Shown: piece by piece, positions 37,893 through 45,460 of the stretch
Numbering within the stretch: position 1 is the first letter of the stretch
How the letters are laid out: the number at the start of each line of letters is the position of its first letter
DNA from: DASZHJ01 sp035604335
GTDB taxonomy: Bacteria; Pseudomonadota; Alphaproteobacteria; ATCC43930; CGMCC-115725
Direction of reading: 5' to 3'
Assembly (NCBI GenBank): GCA_035604335.1
Contig: DATNIT010000221.1
Location: 15,998 to 79,997 of the forward strand
DNA: 64,000 nucleotides
Made by a program: the position numbers and the translations under genes
The notes under the pieces: generated by a model
Database searches by the model: none
The model's input: the letters and a program-made list of their open reading frames with translations, nothing else
What the model was told of the DNA's origin: nothing

Positions 37893-38354
37893 ATGATTAG
37901 GGTTAAGCGGCTGGCTCGGCCGGCCGAGTGGGGCGGGGTGGTTGAGCTGCCGCCGGGGCCAAGCAAGCGCGGGCGCAGCGAGGTTGACGCGCTGGTCGGT
38001 CGGCGGCTCCGCGAGGCGCGGCTCCTTGCGGGTCTTAGCCAAAGCCAGCTCGGCGCGCGGATCGGGGTGACCTTCCAGGCGGTTCAGAAGTACGAGAGCG
38101 GCGAAAATCGTCTCAGCGCGAGCCGGTTGCTCGCGGTGGCCGAGTTCTTGCGCAAACCGATCTCGTTCTTCTTCGGCGACCTCTCGGAGCGCGCTCCGGG
38201 GGGCGAGCTCGCGGGCTTGACGCCGAAGGAGATCAAGCTGCTGCGGTACTATCGCGGCATCGGGACGGAGGAGGGCCGCGACTGGATGCTCAGGCTCGCG
38301 AAGTGCCTGAGCGGCGGGAGCGGACTGAGGCAGGGCACGGGCAAGCCTTTGTAG
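37893..38354 (+). CDS. XRE-family helix-turn-helix transcriptional regulator
   Basis: This 153-residue protein has an XRE/Cro helix-turn-helix at about residues 35-95 (LREARLLAGLSQSQLGARIG followed by VTFQAVQKYESGENRLSASR). Then come FLRKPISFFFGDL and a C-terminal helix that may mediate dimerisation. Similar short XRE proteins are abundant in Rhodospirillales. The ATG at 37893 was chosen because a promoter-like TATGCT at 37853-37858 with ATGGCA 17 bases before it overlaps the alternative ATG at 37830. The PAS_5-like gene starts 58 bases downstream on the same strand, so they may be linked. Confidence 0.85.
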   Translation: MIRVKRLARPAEWGGVVELPPGPSKRGRSEVDALVGRRLREARLLAGLSQSQLGARIGVTFQAVQKYESGENRLSASRLLAVAEFLRKPISFFFGDLSERAPGGELAGLTPKEIKLLRYYRGIGTEEGRDWMLRLAKCLSGGSGLRQGTGKPL

Positions 38355-38412
38355 GCAGCAGTTCAGAACCCCGGTACGCGGATGGGCCCGCGGCCGATCG
38401 AGGGCGAGGCGG

Positions 38413-39276
38413 ATGCACACAGTTGGCAGCGGGATACTCATCGACGACTGCGGTGAGCCATGGCCGGACAACTCGGCGGCGCTCGCGCGTCGGCTCGGCT
38501 ATCGAGAGCCCGACTTCGACGCGCCCGCCTATGCTGTCCGCAATCTCGGGTTTATCCACGTGCGCCATCACGAGGAAGGCGTGCGGGTATCGCTCCGCTC
38601 GGGGACGTTCAGTTTGCTCACTCTGACCGCCGCGCTCTATGCGCTCATAGACCGGCGGCCGCGGCGTATCGTGCTGGCGGTGTTCTGGGGCGAGGATTGG
38701 TCCTACGAGATGTTCACGGGCCTCGGCTCTTTCGCGGAGCGCGCCGAGGATCTCGCGGCCGGCGAGCCTGTGGCAGGGCGCCCGCGCTGGCTCGCGGTGG
38801 AGAAGAAACTCGATGCCCTGGAGCAGCCCGCCTTCGCGAAAGTGAGTCCGGTGGTCGAACTGTGGAAGTCGAACCGCGGGCATCTGAGCGCGGAATTGAA
38901 CGAGATCTTGCGCGCGACCGATCTCTTGCAGCGCGCGGTTCTGGTCCGAAAGCTGCCGCACTCCTCGCGCCTCGTCTATCAGCACTTCGGCGGCGGCATC
39001 AAGATGATGCGGCCCTGCGAGACCTTCGAGATGGTCGGGCGCGACGCGCACGACGTTCCCGACAAGGAATACGGCGATTGGGTCGCTGACAGCTACGGCG
39101 AGGCGCTGTCCCGCCGCCGCCTGCGTCTCGATGGCGTGCGAGCGACCGTCAGCACCTCGCAGTCCGCGACCTTGCGGGTGCGCTATGACCGGCTGCTGAT
39201 GCCCTGGCGTCGCGGCAACTCGGATCTGTTCGTGCTCGGTCTCTCGATGCGCCGCCAGCTGTCGACGGTGGCCTGA
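38413..39276 (+). CDS. Uncharacterised protein with a PAS_5-like C-terminal region
   Basis: I do not recognise the first two thirds of this 287-residue protein. They contain aromatic-rich strands (HVRHHEEGVRVSLRSGTFS, IVLAVFWGEDWSYEMF) and no signal peptide or membrane helix. The last 100 residues (QHFGGGIKMMRPCETFEMVG then VRYDRLLMPWRRGNSDLFVL) follow the pattern of PAS_5 domains, which are frequent in Rhodospirillales and end with a polar turn then L-hydrophobic strand. A sensory or regulatory role with the upstream XRE protein is possible but only inferred. The last 94 bases overlap the GNAT-like gene on the other strand. Confidence 0.65.
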   Translation: MHTVGSGILIDDCGEPWPDNSAALARRLGYREPDFDAPAYAVRNLGFIHVRHHEEGVRVSLRSGTFSLLTLTAALYALIDRRPRRIVLAVFWGEDWSYEMFTGLGSFAERAEDLAAGEPVAGRPRWLAVEKKLDALEQPAFAKVSPVVELWKSNRGHLSAELNEILRATDLLQRAVLVRKLPHSSRLVYQHFGGGIKMMRPCETFEMVGRDAHDVPDKEYGDWVADSYGEALSRRRLRLDGVRATVSTSQSATLRVRYDRLLMPWRRGNSDLFVLGLSMRRQLSTVA

Positions 39277-39995
39277 TCGACGATCCGCGCGACGTCGGAG
39301 AGCATGGCATCGCGGCCCATCCACATCAGCAGCAGCGGCAGGTCGCCGCGGAAGGCCATGCGCAGCAACACCGATTCCTCGACCTCGTAAGGTCCGTTCG
39401 CTCGCACCAGCCCCTTGGCGTGCGTCTTGTGCTCGACCAGTCCCCAGGTGCACGCCGTATCCCAGCGAGAATAGGCATAGGCACGGGAAATTCTCGGCAT
39501 CAACGCGGCGAGGCCTTTGCCTCGGAAATCCGGCCGCACCCAGACTGCGCCGCCGTAAGCGACCCGGCCTCGAATGAGCGCCGCCGACGGAGCCTCGACC
39601 TCGATCGATTCACCGGCGGCCACTCGAGGCTCGGGATCTTCATAGAACGCCCGCATGGAGCGCAGCTCGGCCGCGAGCGTGGTGTGCTCCCAGTCGAAGA
39701 ACCGCGCGGCGTGGGTCGCCACGGCTTCGTTGTTTTCGTCGATCGCCTCGAGCCAGAAGGCGCTGTCGAAACGGAGATTGCTGAACTCCGGATCGAAGAC
39801 GGGAGCCAGCGCAGGCCAGCTGTCGCGGTGGCGCCGATTGAGCGCGACCAGCGCATCGAAATCTCCGCGGAGCCGCAAACGTACGCCCTGGTCGCGCGCC
39901 GCGGTGTCCGCGATGAGGAAGAAGCGCCCGAGCAGATCGTGCGGACCATGCAACAGCGTGATCTGGTCGAGCAGGCGGCGATGACGGATGAACAT
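39183..39995 (-). CDS. GNAT-fold-like protein
   Basis: This 270-residue protein has an acetyl-CoA-binding-like stretch AVWVRPDFRGKGLAALMPR (about residues 165-185) with the R-G-K-G-L pattern of GNAT acetyltransferases, followed by a helix and the strand TACTWGLVEHKTHAKGLV. The N-terminal 100 residues are unassigned. A near-perfect AGGAGG site lies 8 bases before the ATG at 39995, strongly supporting this start. The C-terminal tail is Arg/Ser-rich and lies antisense to the end of the preceding gene, so part of it may be unconserved. Substrate unknown. Confidence 0.7.
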   Translation of the reverse strand: MFIRHRRLLDQITLLHGPHDLLGRFFLIADTAARDQGVRLRLRGDFDALVALNRRHRDSWPALAPVFDPEFSNLRFDSAFWLEAIDENNEAVATHAARFFDWEHTTLAAELRSMRAFYEDPEPRVAAGESIEVEAPSAALIRGRVAYGGAVWVRPDFRGKGLAALMPRISRAYAYSRWDTACTWGLVEHKTHAKGLVRANGPYEVEESVLLRMAFRGDLPLLLMWMGRDAMLSDVARIVDQATVDSWRRIERPSTNRSELPRRQGISSRS

Positions 39996-40217
39996 GGGTG
40001 AGACCTCCTGTGGTTTGCCGTCGCCTTTGCCATGACGGCCCATGCACTGAGAGATAGAAGCAGTCTCCCAGATGCCATGCTCCCGAGCACGGGCGACTCG
40101 ACATTGGGCACCGCGACTCGGGTGTTTTTTCGTCGAGCGGCCTTCGCGACTCGGCCTCGCGTTGCTGCGGAGAGCCGCCGCCGCTATCATCCGCGCCCTT
40201 GCGGAGACTCGGGATTC

Positions 40218-41357
40218 ATGGACTTCGAGCTCAGCGACGAGCAGCGCGTGATCCAATCGACGGCGCGGGATTTCGCCGAGCGCGAGTTCCGCCCGCACGC
40301 GGCCGAGTGGGACGAGCGCGAGATCTTTCCGGTCGAGGCGCTGCGCGAGGCCGCGGCGCTGGGTTTCGCCGGCGTCTATGTCAGGGATGACGTCGGTGGT
40401 TCCGCGCTTTCGCGTCTCGACGCCGCGCTGATCTTCGAGGAGCTCGCGACCGGCTGCGTCTCAACCGCGGCCTATCTCTCGATCCACAACATGGCCGCGT
40501 GGATGATCGATCGCTTCGGCAACGCCGAGCAGCGCAAGCGGTTCCTGCCTCGGCTCACGACCATGGAGCACTTCGCGAGCTATTGCCTGACCGAGCCGGG
40601 CGCGGGCTCGGATGCCGCCAATCTCAAATCGCGCGCGGTACACGAGGGCGAGCACTACGTCATCGACGGCGCCAAAGCCTTCATCTCGGGCGGGCTCTCG
40701 AGCGACGTCTTCGTCTGCATGCTCCGGACGGGCGGTGGCGGCCCCAAGGGCATCTCGACCATCGTGGTGGAGAAAGGGACACCCGGCCTCTCCTTCGGAA
40801 AGAAGGAGAAGAAGCTCGGCTGGAACAGCCAGCCGACCGCCATGGTGTTGTTCGAGAATTGCCGCGTGCCCGTCGCCAACCGCCTGGGCGAGGAAGGCGA
40901 CGGCTTCAAGATCGCCATGATGGGCCTCGACGGCGGGCGCCTCAACATCGCGGCCTGCTCGCTTGGCGGCGCGCGCGCCTGCCTCGATGCCGCGCGCGAG
41001 TACATGGGCGTGCGCGAGCAGTTCGGCAAGAAGCTCGCTGAGTTCCAGGCGCTGCAATTCAAGCTCGCGGACATGGCGACCGATCTCGATGCCGCGCGGC
41101 TGATGGTGCACCGCGCGGCAGCGCACCTCGATGCGGGGCATCCCGACGCGACACTCCATTGCGCCATGGCCAAGCGCTTCGCCACCGACGTGGGCTTCCG
41201 AGTCTGCAACGACGCGCTGCAGCTGCACGGCGGCTACGGATATATTCGCGACCTCCCAATCGAGCGATATCTGCGCGACGTGCGGGTGCATCAGATCCTC
41301 GAAGGCACCAACGAGATCATGCGCGTGATCATCGCCCGGCGCCTGCTCGGAGCATGA
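40218..41357 (+). CDS. Acyl-CoA dehydrogenase, likely isobutyryl-CoA dehydrogenase
   Basis: This 379-residue flavoenzyme shows MDFELSDEQRVIQSTARDFA at the start, the FAD/substrate motifs CLTEPGAGSDAANLKSRA and GAKAFISGG, and the catalytic base E362 in QILEGTNEIMRVI. The closest functional fit is the ACAD8 type that oxidises isobutyryl-CoA to methacrylyl-CoA in valine breakdown. The call rests mainly on context: the gene overlaps by 4 bases with a 3-hydroxyisobutyryl-CoA hydrolase-like gene and is followed by mmsB. The ATG at 40218 is the family start; the longer open frame from 40032 adds unrelated residues. Confidence 0.9.
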   Translation: MDFELSDEQRVIQSTARDFAEREFRPHAAEWDEREIFPVEALREAAALGFAGVYVRDDVGGSALSRLDAALIFEELATGCVSTAAYLSIHNMAAWMIDRFGNAEQRKRFLPRLTTMEHFASYCLTEPGAGSDAANLKSRAVHEGEHYVIDGAKAFISGGLSSDVFVCMLRTGGGGPKGISTIVVEKGTPGLSFGKKEKKLGWNSQPTAMVLFENCRVPVANRLGEEGDGFKIAMMGLDGGRLNIAACSLGGARACLDAAREYMGVREQFGKKLAEFQALQFKLADMATDLDAARLMVHRAAAHLDAGHPDATLHCAMAKRFATDVGFRVCNDALQLHGGYGYIRDLPIERYLRDVRVHQILEGTNEIMRVIIARRLLGA

Positions 41358-42433
41358 GCGCGACCGACGAGATAGTGCTGGAGCGCCGCGGCGCGCTTGG
41401 CGTGGTCACCCTCAATCGGCCGAAAGCGCTCAATACGCTGAGCCTTGCGATGTACCGCGTGATGGATCCGAAGCTCGTGGAGTGGGGCGCGGATCGCGCC
41501 GTGAGCGCGATCGTGGTGCGGGGTGCCGGCGACCGCGCGTTCTGCGCGGGCGGCGACGTCCGCGCGATCTACGACGCGCGTGCCCATCCGCAAGACCGAC
41601 CCGGCGATTACAAGTCGGATTTCTTCCGCGAGGAGTATCGGCTCATCGAGCGCGTGCACCGGTTCCCCAAACCCTATATCGCGCTGATGGACGGCATCGC
41701 CATGGGCGGCGGCATGGGCGTGTCGGTGAACGGCTCGCATCGGGTTGCCACCGAGCGCAGCCTCTGCGCCATGCCCGAGGTGCACATCGGGCTGTTCCCG
41801 GATGTGGGCGCCACGCGCTATCTCAATCTTTGTCCCGGCAGGATCGGCCTTTATCTTGCGCTGACGGGCGCGCGCATCAAGGCCGCGGACATGCTCTATT
41901 GCGGCTTCGCCACGCGCTACGTGCCCCATGCCCGTGTCGCGGAACTCACCGACGCATTGGCGGCGATCGATTGGCTCGCGGGCGAGGAGCGCGCGCAAGT
42001 GGACGCCGTGCTCGCGCGCCGCCACGAGAGCCCGGGCGATCCGCCGCTCGCCGCGCTCCGTGAGCCGATCGATCGCTGCTTCGCCGGCGCCAGCGTCGAG
42101 GCGATTCTGGAGGCGCTCGCGAAAGAGGGCACGGCCTGGGCGCGCGAGACCCGCGACACCATGGAGCGGGCCTCGCCCATCAGCCTCAAGATCACGTTTC
42201 ATCAAATGAGGCTCGGCGATGCCCGCATGGACATCGAGACGGCTTTGGCGCTGGAATACCGCATGACCCAGCACGTGATGGCGGCGCGGGATTTCTACGA
42301 GGGGATCCGCGCGGTCCTGGTGGACAAGGACCAGAAGCCCCGCTGGGAGCACGCTTCGCTCGCCGAGATCGGAGAGCACGAGGTCGCGCGCTACTTCGAG
42401 AGCCTCGGCGAGCGGGAGCTGGTATTCGACTGA
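41354..42433 (+). CDS. 3-Hydroxyisobutyryl-CoA hydrolase (enoyl-CoA hydratase/isomerase superfamily)
   Basis: This 359-residue protein is a crotonase-fold enzyme of the HIBCH branch: VVTLNRPKALNTL, CAGGDVRAIYD, MDGIAMGGGMGVS (oxyanion hole) and the acidic pair in MPEVHIGLFPDVGAT. The length, about 100 residues more than simple hydratases, and the C-terminal SPISLKITFHQMRLG region are typical of HIBCH. It releases 3-hydroxyisobutyrate from its CoA ester in valine catabolism. The start overlaps the dehydrogenase stop (ATGA). The next gene, mmsB, uses its product. Confidence 0.92.
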   Translation: MSATDEIVLERRGALGVVTLNRPKALNTLSLAMYRVMDPKLVEWGADRAVSAIVVRGAGDRAFCAGGDVRAIYDARAHPQDRPGDYKSDFFREEYRLIERVHRFPKPYIALMDGIAMGGGMGVSVNGSHRVATERSLCAMPEVHIGLFPDVGATRYLNLCPGRIGLYLALTGARIKAADMLYCGFATRYVPHARVAELTDALAAIDWLAGEERAQVDAVLARRHESPGDPPLAALREPIDRCFAGASVEAILEALAKEGTAWARETRDTMERASPISLKITFHQMRLGDARMDIETALALEYRMTQHVMAARDFYEGIRAVLVDKDQKPRWEHASLAEIGEHEVARYFESLGERELVFD

Positions 42434-42449
42434 TGATGGGGAGGACGTC

Positions 42450-43340
42450 ATGAGCAAGATCGCATTCATCGGCCTCGGCAACATGGGCGGACCCATGTCC
42501 GCCAACCTGCTCAAGGCCGGCCACGAGGTCATCGGCTTCGATCTCGTGCCGGCGGCGCTCGACGGCTTCGTGAAGGCGGGCGGCACGGCGGCGAAGAGCG
42601 CCGCCGCGGCCGTGGCCGAGGCGGAGATCGCGATCACGATGTTGCCAGCGGGCGCCCACGTGCGGGCGGCCTACACCGGCGACGGCGGCGTGTTCCCCCA
42701 TGCGCGCACGGGCGCGCTGCTGATCGACAGTTCGACCATCGACGTCGAGACCGCGCGTTTCGTCGCCAAGGCGGCCGCCGAGCGCGGCTTCGACATGGTG
42801 GACGCGCCGGTCTCGGGCGGCGTCGGCGGCGCGGCGGCGGGGACGCTCACCTTCATGGTGGGCGGCAGCGCCTCGGGTTTCGAGCGCGCGCGGCCGATCC
42901 TGGAGAGGATGGGCAAGACGATCGTCCACGCCGGGCCCGCCGGCAACGGACAAGCCGCGAAGATCTGCAACAACATGATGCTCGCGGTCGCGATGATCGG
43001 CGTCTGCGAGGGTTTCCAGCTCGCGGAGAGGCTCGGTCTCGATATTCAGAAGCTCTACGACATCAGCTCGAAGTCGTCGGGGCAGAGCTGGGCGATGACG
43101 AGCTACTGCCCGGTGCCGGGGCCGGTGGCGGCGGCGCCCTCGAACCGCGATTACCAGGCGGGCTTCACCGCGGACATGATGCTCAAGGACTTGAAGCTGG
43201 CGCAGCAGGCGGCCCAGACCGCGGGTGCCGTCACGCCGCTGGGAGCCGAGGCGGCGGCGCTCTACCAGCTCCTCGCGGGGTCGGGCCTCGGTCCCAAGGA
43301 TTTCTCGGTGATGTTCCGGTTTCTGAAGGGCGAGCGCTGA
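42450..43340 (+). CDS. mmsB: 3-Hydroxyisobutyrate dehydrogenase
   Basis: This 296-residue beta-hydroxyacid dehydrogenase has the N-terminal NAD(H) motif FIGLGNMGGPMSANL, the substrate-binding signature DAPVSGGVGGAAAGTLTFMV and the catalytic lysine in GNGQAAKICNNMML. It oxidises 3-hydroxyisobutyrate to methylmalonate semialdehyde. It starts 16 bases after the HIBCH-like gene, with an AGG-rich site before the ATG, completing a three-step valine segment. The next enzyme, methylmalonate-semialdehyde dehydrogenase, is not adjacent. Confidence 0.94.
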   Translation: MSKIAFIGLGNMGGPMSANLLKAGHEVIGFDLVPAALDGFVKAGGTAAKSAAAAVAEAEIAITMLPAGAHVRAAYTGDGGVFPHARTGALLIDSSTIDVETARFVAKAAAERGFDMVDAPVSGGVGGAAAGTLTFMVGGSASGFERARPILERMGKTIVHAGPAGNGQAAKICNNMMLAVAMIGVCEGFQLAERLGLDIQKLYDISSKSSGQSWAMTSYCPVPGPVAAAPSNRDYQAGFTADMMLKDLKLAQQAAQTAGAVTPLGAEAAALYQLLAGSGLGPKDFSVMFRFLKGER

Positions 43341-43458
43341 TCTGCGTGCCCCATTTTTGACACGCGGGCGTACAGCGGTTCGGGCAAGCGAGCCCAACGG
43401 TTGGGCGCGCACAAGCTGCGGAAATCTCAATGTTTTCCGTCAGTTTCGCGGGTTTCGC

Positions 43459-43472
43459 CAAAATGCATTTTG
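43459..43472. promoter_or_regulatory. 14-bp perfect palindrome upstream of the LdtR-like gene
   Basis: CAAAATGCATTTTG is a perfect inverted repeat in an AT-rich stretch, 66 bases before the chosen start of the MarR-type regulator. MarR dimers bind short palindromes, often their own promoters, so this is a candidate autoregulatory operator. It contains an ATG in frame with the regulator, which argues that this ATG is not the start. Confidence 0.45.
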
Positions 43473-43537
43473 CTTACGATCCATTAACCAATAAACCTGT
43501 AGCATTCGCCCACTTGACTGCAGAACCGAGGGCACCC

Positions 43538-44020
43538 ATGGACGCCGCTTATCTTGATGTCATCGCTCTGGTTGAGCGCCTGCACCGCCAGTTCCTGGAG
43601 GTGGTGAAGCTGGAGCTCGACAACCAGGGCATCCACGACATCAACAACGTGCAGGCAATGATCCTGTTCAACATCGGCGACCTCGAGATGACGGTCGGCG
43701 AGTTGACGCTGCGCGGCTGCTATCTCGGCTCGAACGTCTCCTACAACGTGAAGAAGATGGTCGAGGCGGGTTACATCCAGCAGGAGCGCTCGCTCCATGA
43801 CCGCCGCTCCGTGCGCGTGCGCCTGACCGACAAGGGCCAGGATCTCCGCAAGAAGATCATCGTCATGCATCAGCGGCACGTGGCCGCTCTCGCGAAGGGT
43901 CCGATCAAGAACGAGGACCTCGTCGCGGTGCACGGCACGCTGCGCCGGCTCGATCGCTTCTGGACTCAGCTCGTCGAGCTCGGCCCCCGCGCGCTGCAGA
44001 TGGTCTCGCCGGCCGCCTAA
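43538..44020 (+). CDS. MarR-family regulator, LdtR-like
   Basis: This 160-residue winged-helix protein has the MarR fold: an N-terminal dimer helix (VIALVERLHRQFLEVVKLEL), the recognition region (LTLRGCYLGSNVSYNVKKMVEAGYI), the wing (QERSLHDRRSVRVRLTDKG) and C-terminal dimer helices. This pattern matches the alphaproteobacterial LdtR group, linked to cell-envelope L,D-transpeptidase and stress control in Liberibacter. The ATG at 43538 has a GAGGG site and leaves the palindrome at 43459 in the promoter; upstream ATGs at 43430 and 43463 would place it inside the coding region. It is a single-gene unit. Confidence 0.82.
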   Translation: MDAAYLDVIALVERLHRQFLEVVKLELDNQGIHDINNVQAMILFNIGDLEMTVGELTLRGCYLGSNVSYNVKKMVEAGYIQQERSLHDRRSVRVRLTDKGQDLRKKIIVMHQRHVAALAKGPIKNEDLVAVHGTLRRLDRFWTQLVELGPRALQMVSPAA

Positions 44021-44155
44021 CTTCGTCCCGCTTTTTGCCCTGAACTGAGGCTCCGGCACGCGATTTGCGCGTGATAGGGTGCGCCCCATGATAGGGACGC
44101 ATCTTACGAGGCCGCTCGTCATGGGACCGTCACGCCGTCTGCCGACGATCCCGCG

Positions 44156-45454
44156 ATGAGCGGATCGGAGGAAGCCGCGCCCGCGCCGCGCGCGCGTCTC
44201 CGGATCTGGCAGTGGCTGGGACCCGGACTCATCACCGGCGCCTCCGACGACGATCCCAGCGGCATCGCAACCTACTCTCAAGTCGGCGCGCAGTTTGGCT
44301 ACGGCCTGAGCTGGGTGATGCTGTTCAGCTTTCCGCTGATGGCCGCCATCCAGGAAATCTGCGCCCGCATCGGCCGGGTCACCGGCGAGGGGATCGCGGG
44401 CAATCTTCGGCGCTACTATCCGGCCTGGCTCCTCCAGGCGACCGTGGGTCTGCTGCTGATCGCCAATGTGATCAACCTCGGCGCCGACCTCGGCGCGATG
44501 GGCGACGCGCTCTATCTCGTGCTCGGCGGCGCACCGAAGCTCTTGTATGTCGTCCTGTTCGGCGCGCTCTGCGTCGGCCTTGAGATCTTCATGAAGTATC
44601 GCAACTACGTGAACGTTCTCAAATGGACGACGATCTCGCTGTTCTCGTATTTCATCACCGCGTTGGTGGTCGAGGTCCCATGGCTGCAGGTGTTGCACGA
44701 CACTCTCGTTCCCTCCATTTCGCTCGAGACGAAATACGTCGTGTCGATCGTGGCGGTGATGGGCACGACGATCAGCCCCTACCTTTTCTTCTGGCAATCC
44801 TCTCAGGAGGCGGAGGACGAGCGCATCGACCCGCTCGCGCATCCGCTGGTCGATGCGCCGAACGAGGCGCCCACCGAGATCCGCCGCATCCGGATCGACA
44901 CCTATCTCGGAATGGGGTTCTCGAACCTGATTTCGCTCTTCATCATCATCACCACAGCGGCGACGCTCAACGCGCGCGGCATCACCGACATCGCGACCTC
45001 GGCCCAGGCGGCGGAAGCGTTGCGGCCGATCGCGGGCGAGTTCGCCTTCCTGGTCTTTGCGCTGGGCATCGTCGGCACGGGACTGCTGGCGGTACCGGTC
45101 CTCGCGGGGTCCGCGGCCTATGCGGTCGGCGAGGCGCTGCAGTGGCCGACCGGCCTCGCGCGGCTTCCCATGGAGGCCCGGGCGTTCTACGGCACGATCG
45201 CCTTTGCCACACTGGTCGGAGTGGCCATGAATTTCATCGGCGTCGATCCGATCAAGGCCTTGTTCTGGACCGCGGTGCTGAACGGGGTGATCGCGGTGCC
45301 CTTGATGGCGGTCAGCATGATCATGGCGATGTCGTCGCGCGTGATGGGGCGGTTTATCCTGCCGAAGCCGCTGGCGGTCATGGGTTGGCTCGCCACGGGC
45401 GTGATGGCGGTGATCGTGGCGGCGATGTTTCTGACCTGGAACCAACAGGGATAA
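44156..45454 (+). CDS. Nramp-family transporter with divergent metal-binding motifs
   Basis: This 432-residue protein has about eleven hydrophobic segments and the general Nramp pattern (WLGPGLITGASDDDPSGIATYS in helix 1, VVSIVAVMGTTISPYLFFW in helix 6). In manganese/iron Nramps helix 1 carries DPGN and helix 6 carries MPH. Here they are DPSG and SPY, so the metal-coordinating methionine and histidine are missing while the first aspartate is kept. This resembles Nramp-related proteins that move Mg2+ or other substrates rather than Mn2+. A cytoplasmic loop EAEDERIDPLAHP is strongly acidic. It is 6 bases from the P1 peptidase gene on the same strand. Confidence 0.85.
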   Translation: MSGSEEAAPAPRARLRIWQWLGPGLITGASDDDPSGIATYSQVGAQFGYGLSWVMLFSFPLMAAIQEICARIGRVTGEGIAGNLRRYYPAWLLQATVGLLLIANVINLGADLGAMGDALYLVLGGAPKLLYVVLFGALCVGLEIFMKYRNYVNVLKWTTISLFSYFITALVVEVPWLQVLHDTLVPSISLETKYVVSIVAVMGTTISPYLFFWQSSQEAEDERIDPLAHPLVDAPNEAPTEIRRIRIDTYLGMGFSNLISLFIIITTAATLNARGITDIATSAQAAEALRPIAGEFAFLVFALGIVGTGLLAVPVLAGSAAYAVGEALQWPTGLARLPMEARAFYGTIAFATLVGVAMNFIGVDPIKALFWTAVLNGVIAVPLMAVSMIMAMSSRVMGRFILPKPLAVMGWLATGVMAVIVAAMFLTWNQQG

Positions 45455-45460
45455 CGGCCC

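Noticed and set aside
44021..44155. Possible Mn2+ (yybP-ykoY) or Mg2+ riboswitch before the Nramp-like gene
   Set aside because: I could not find the conserved aptamer loops in these 135 bases.
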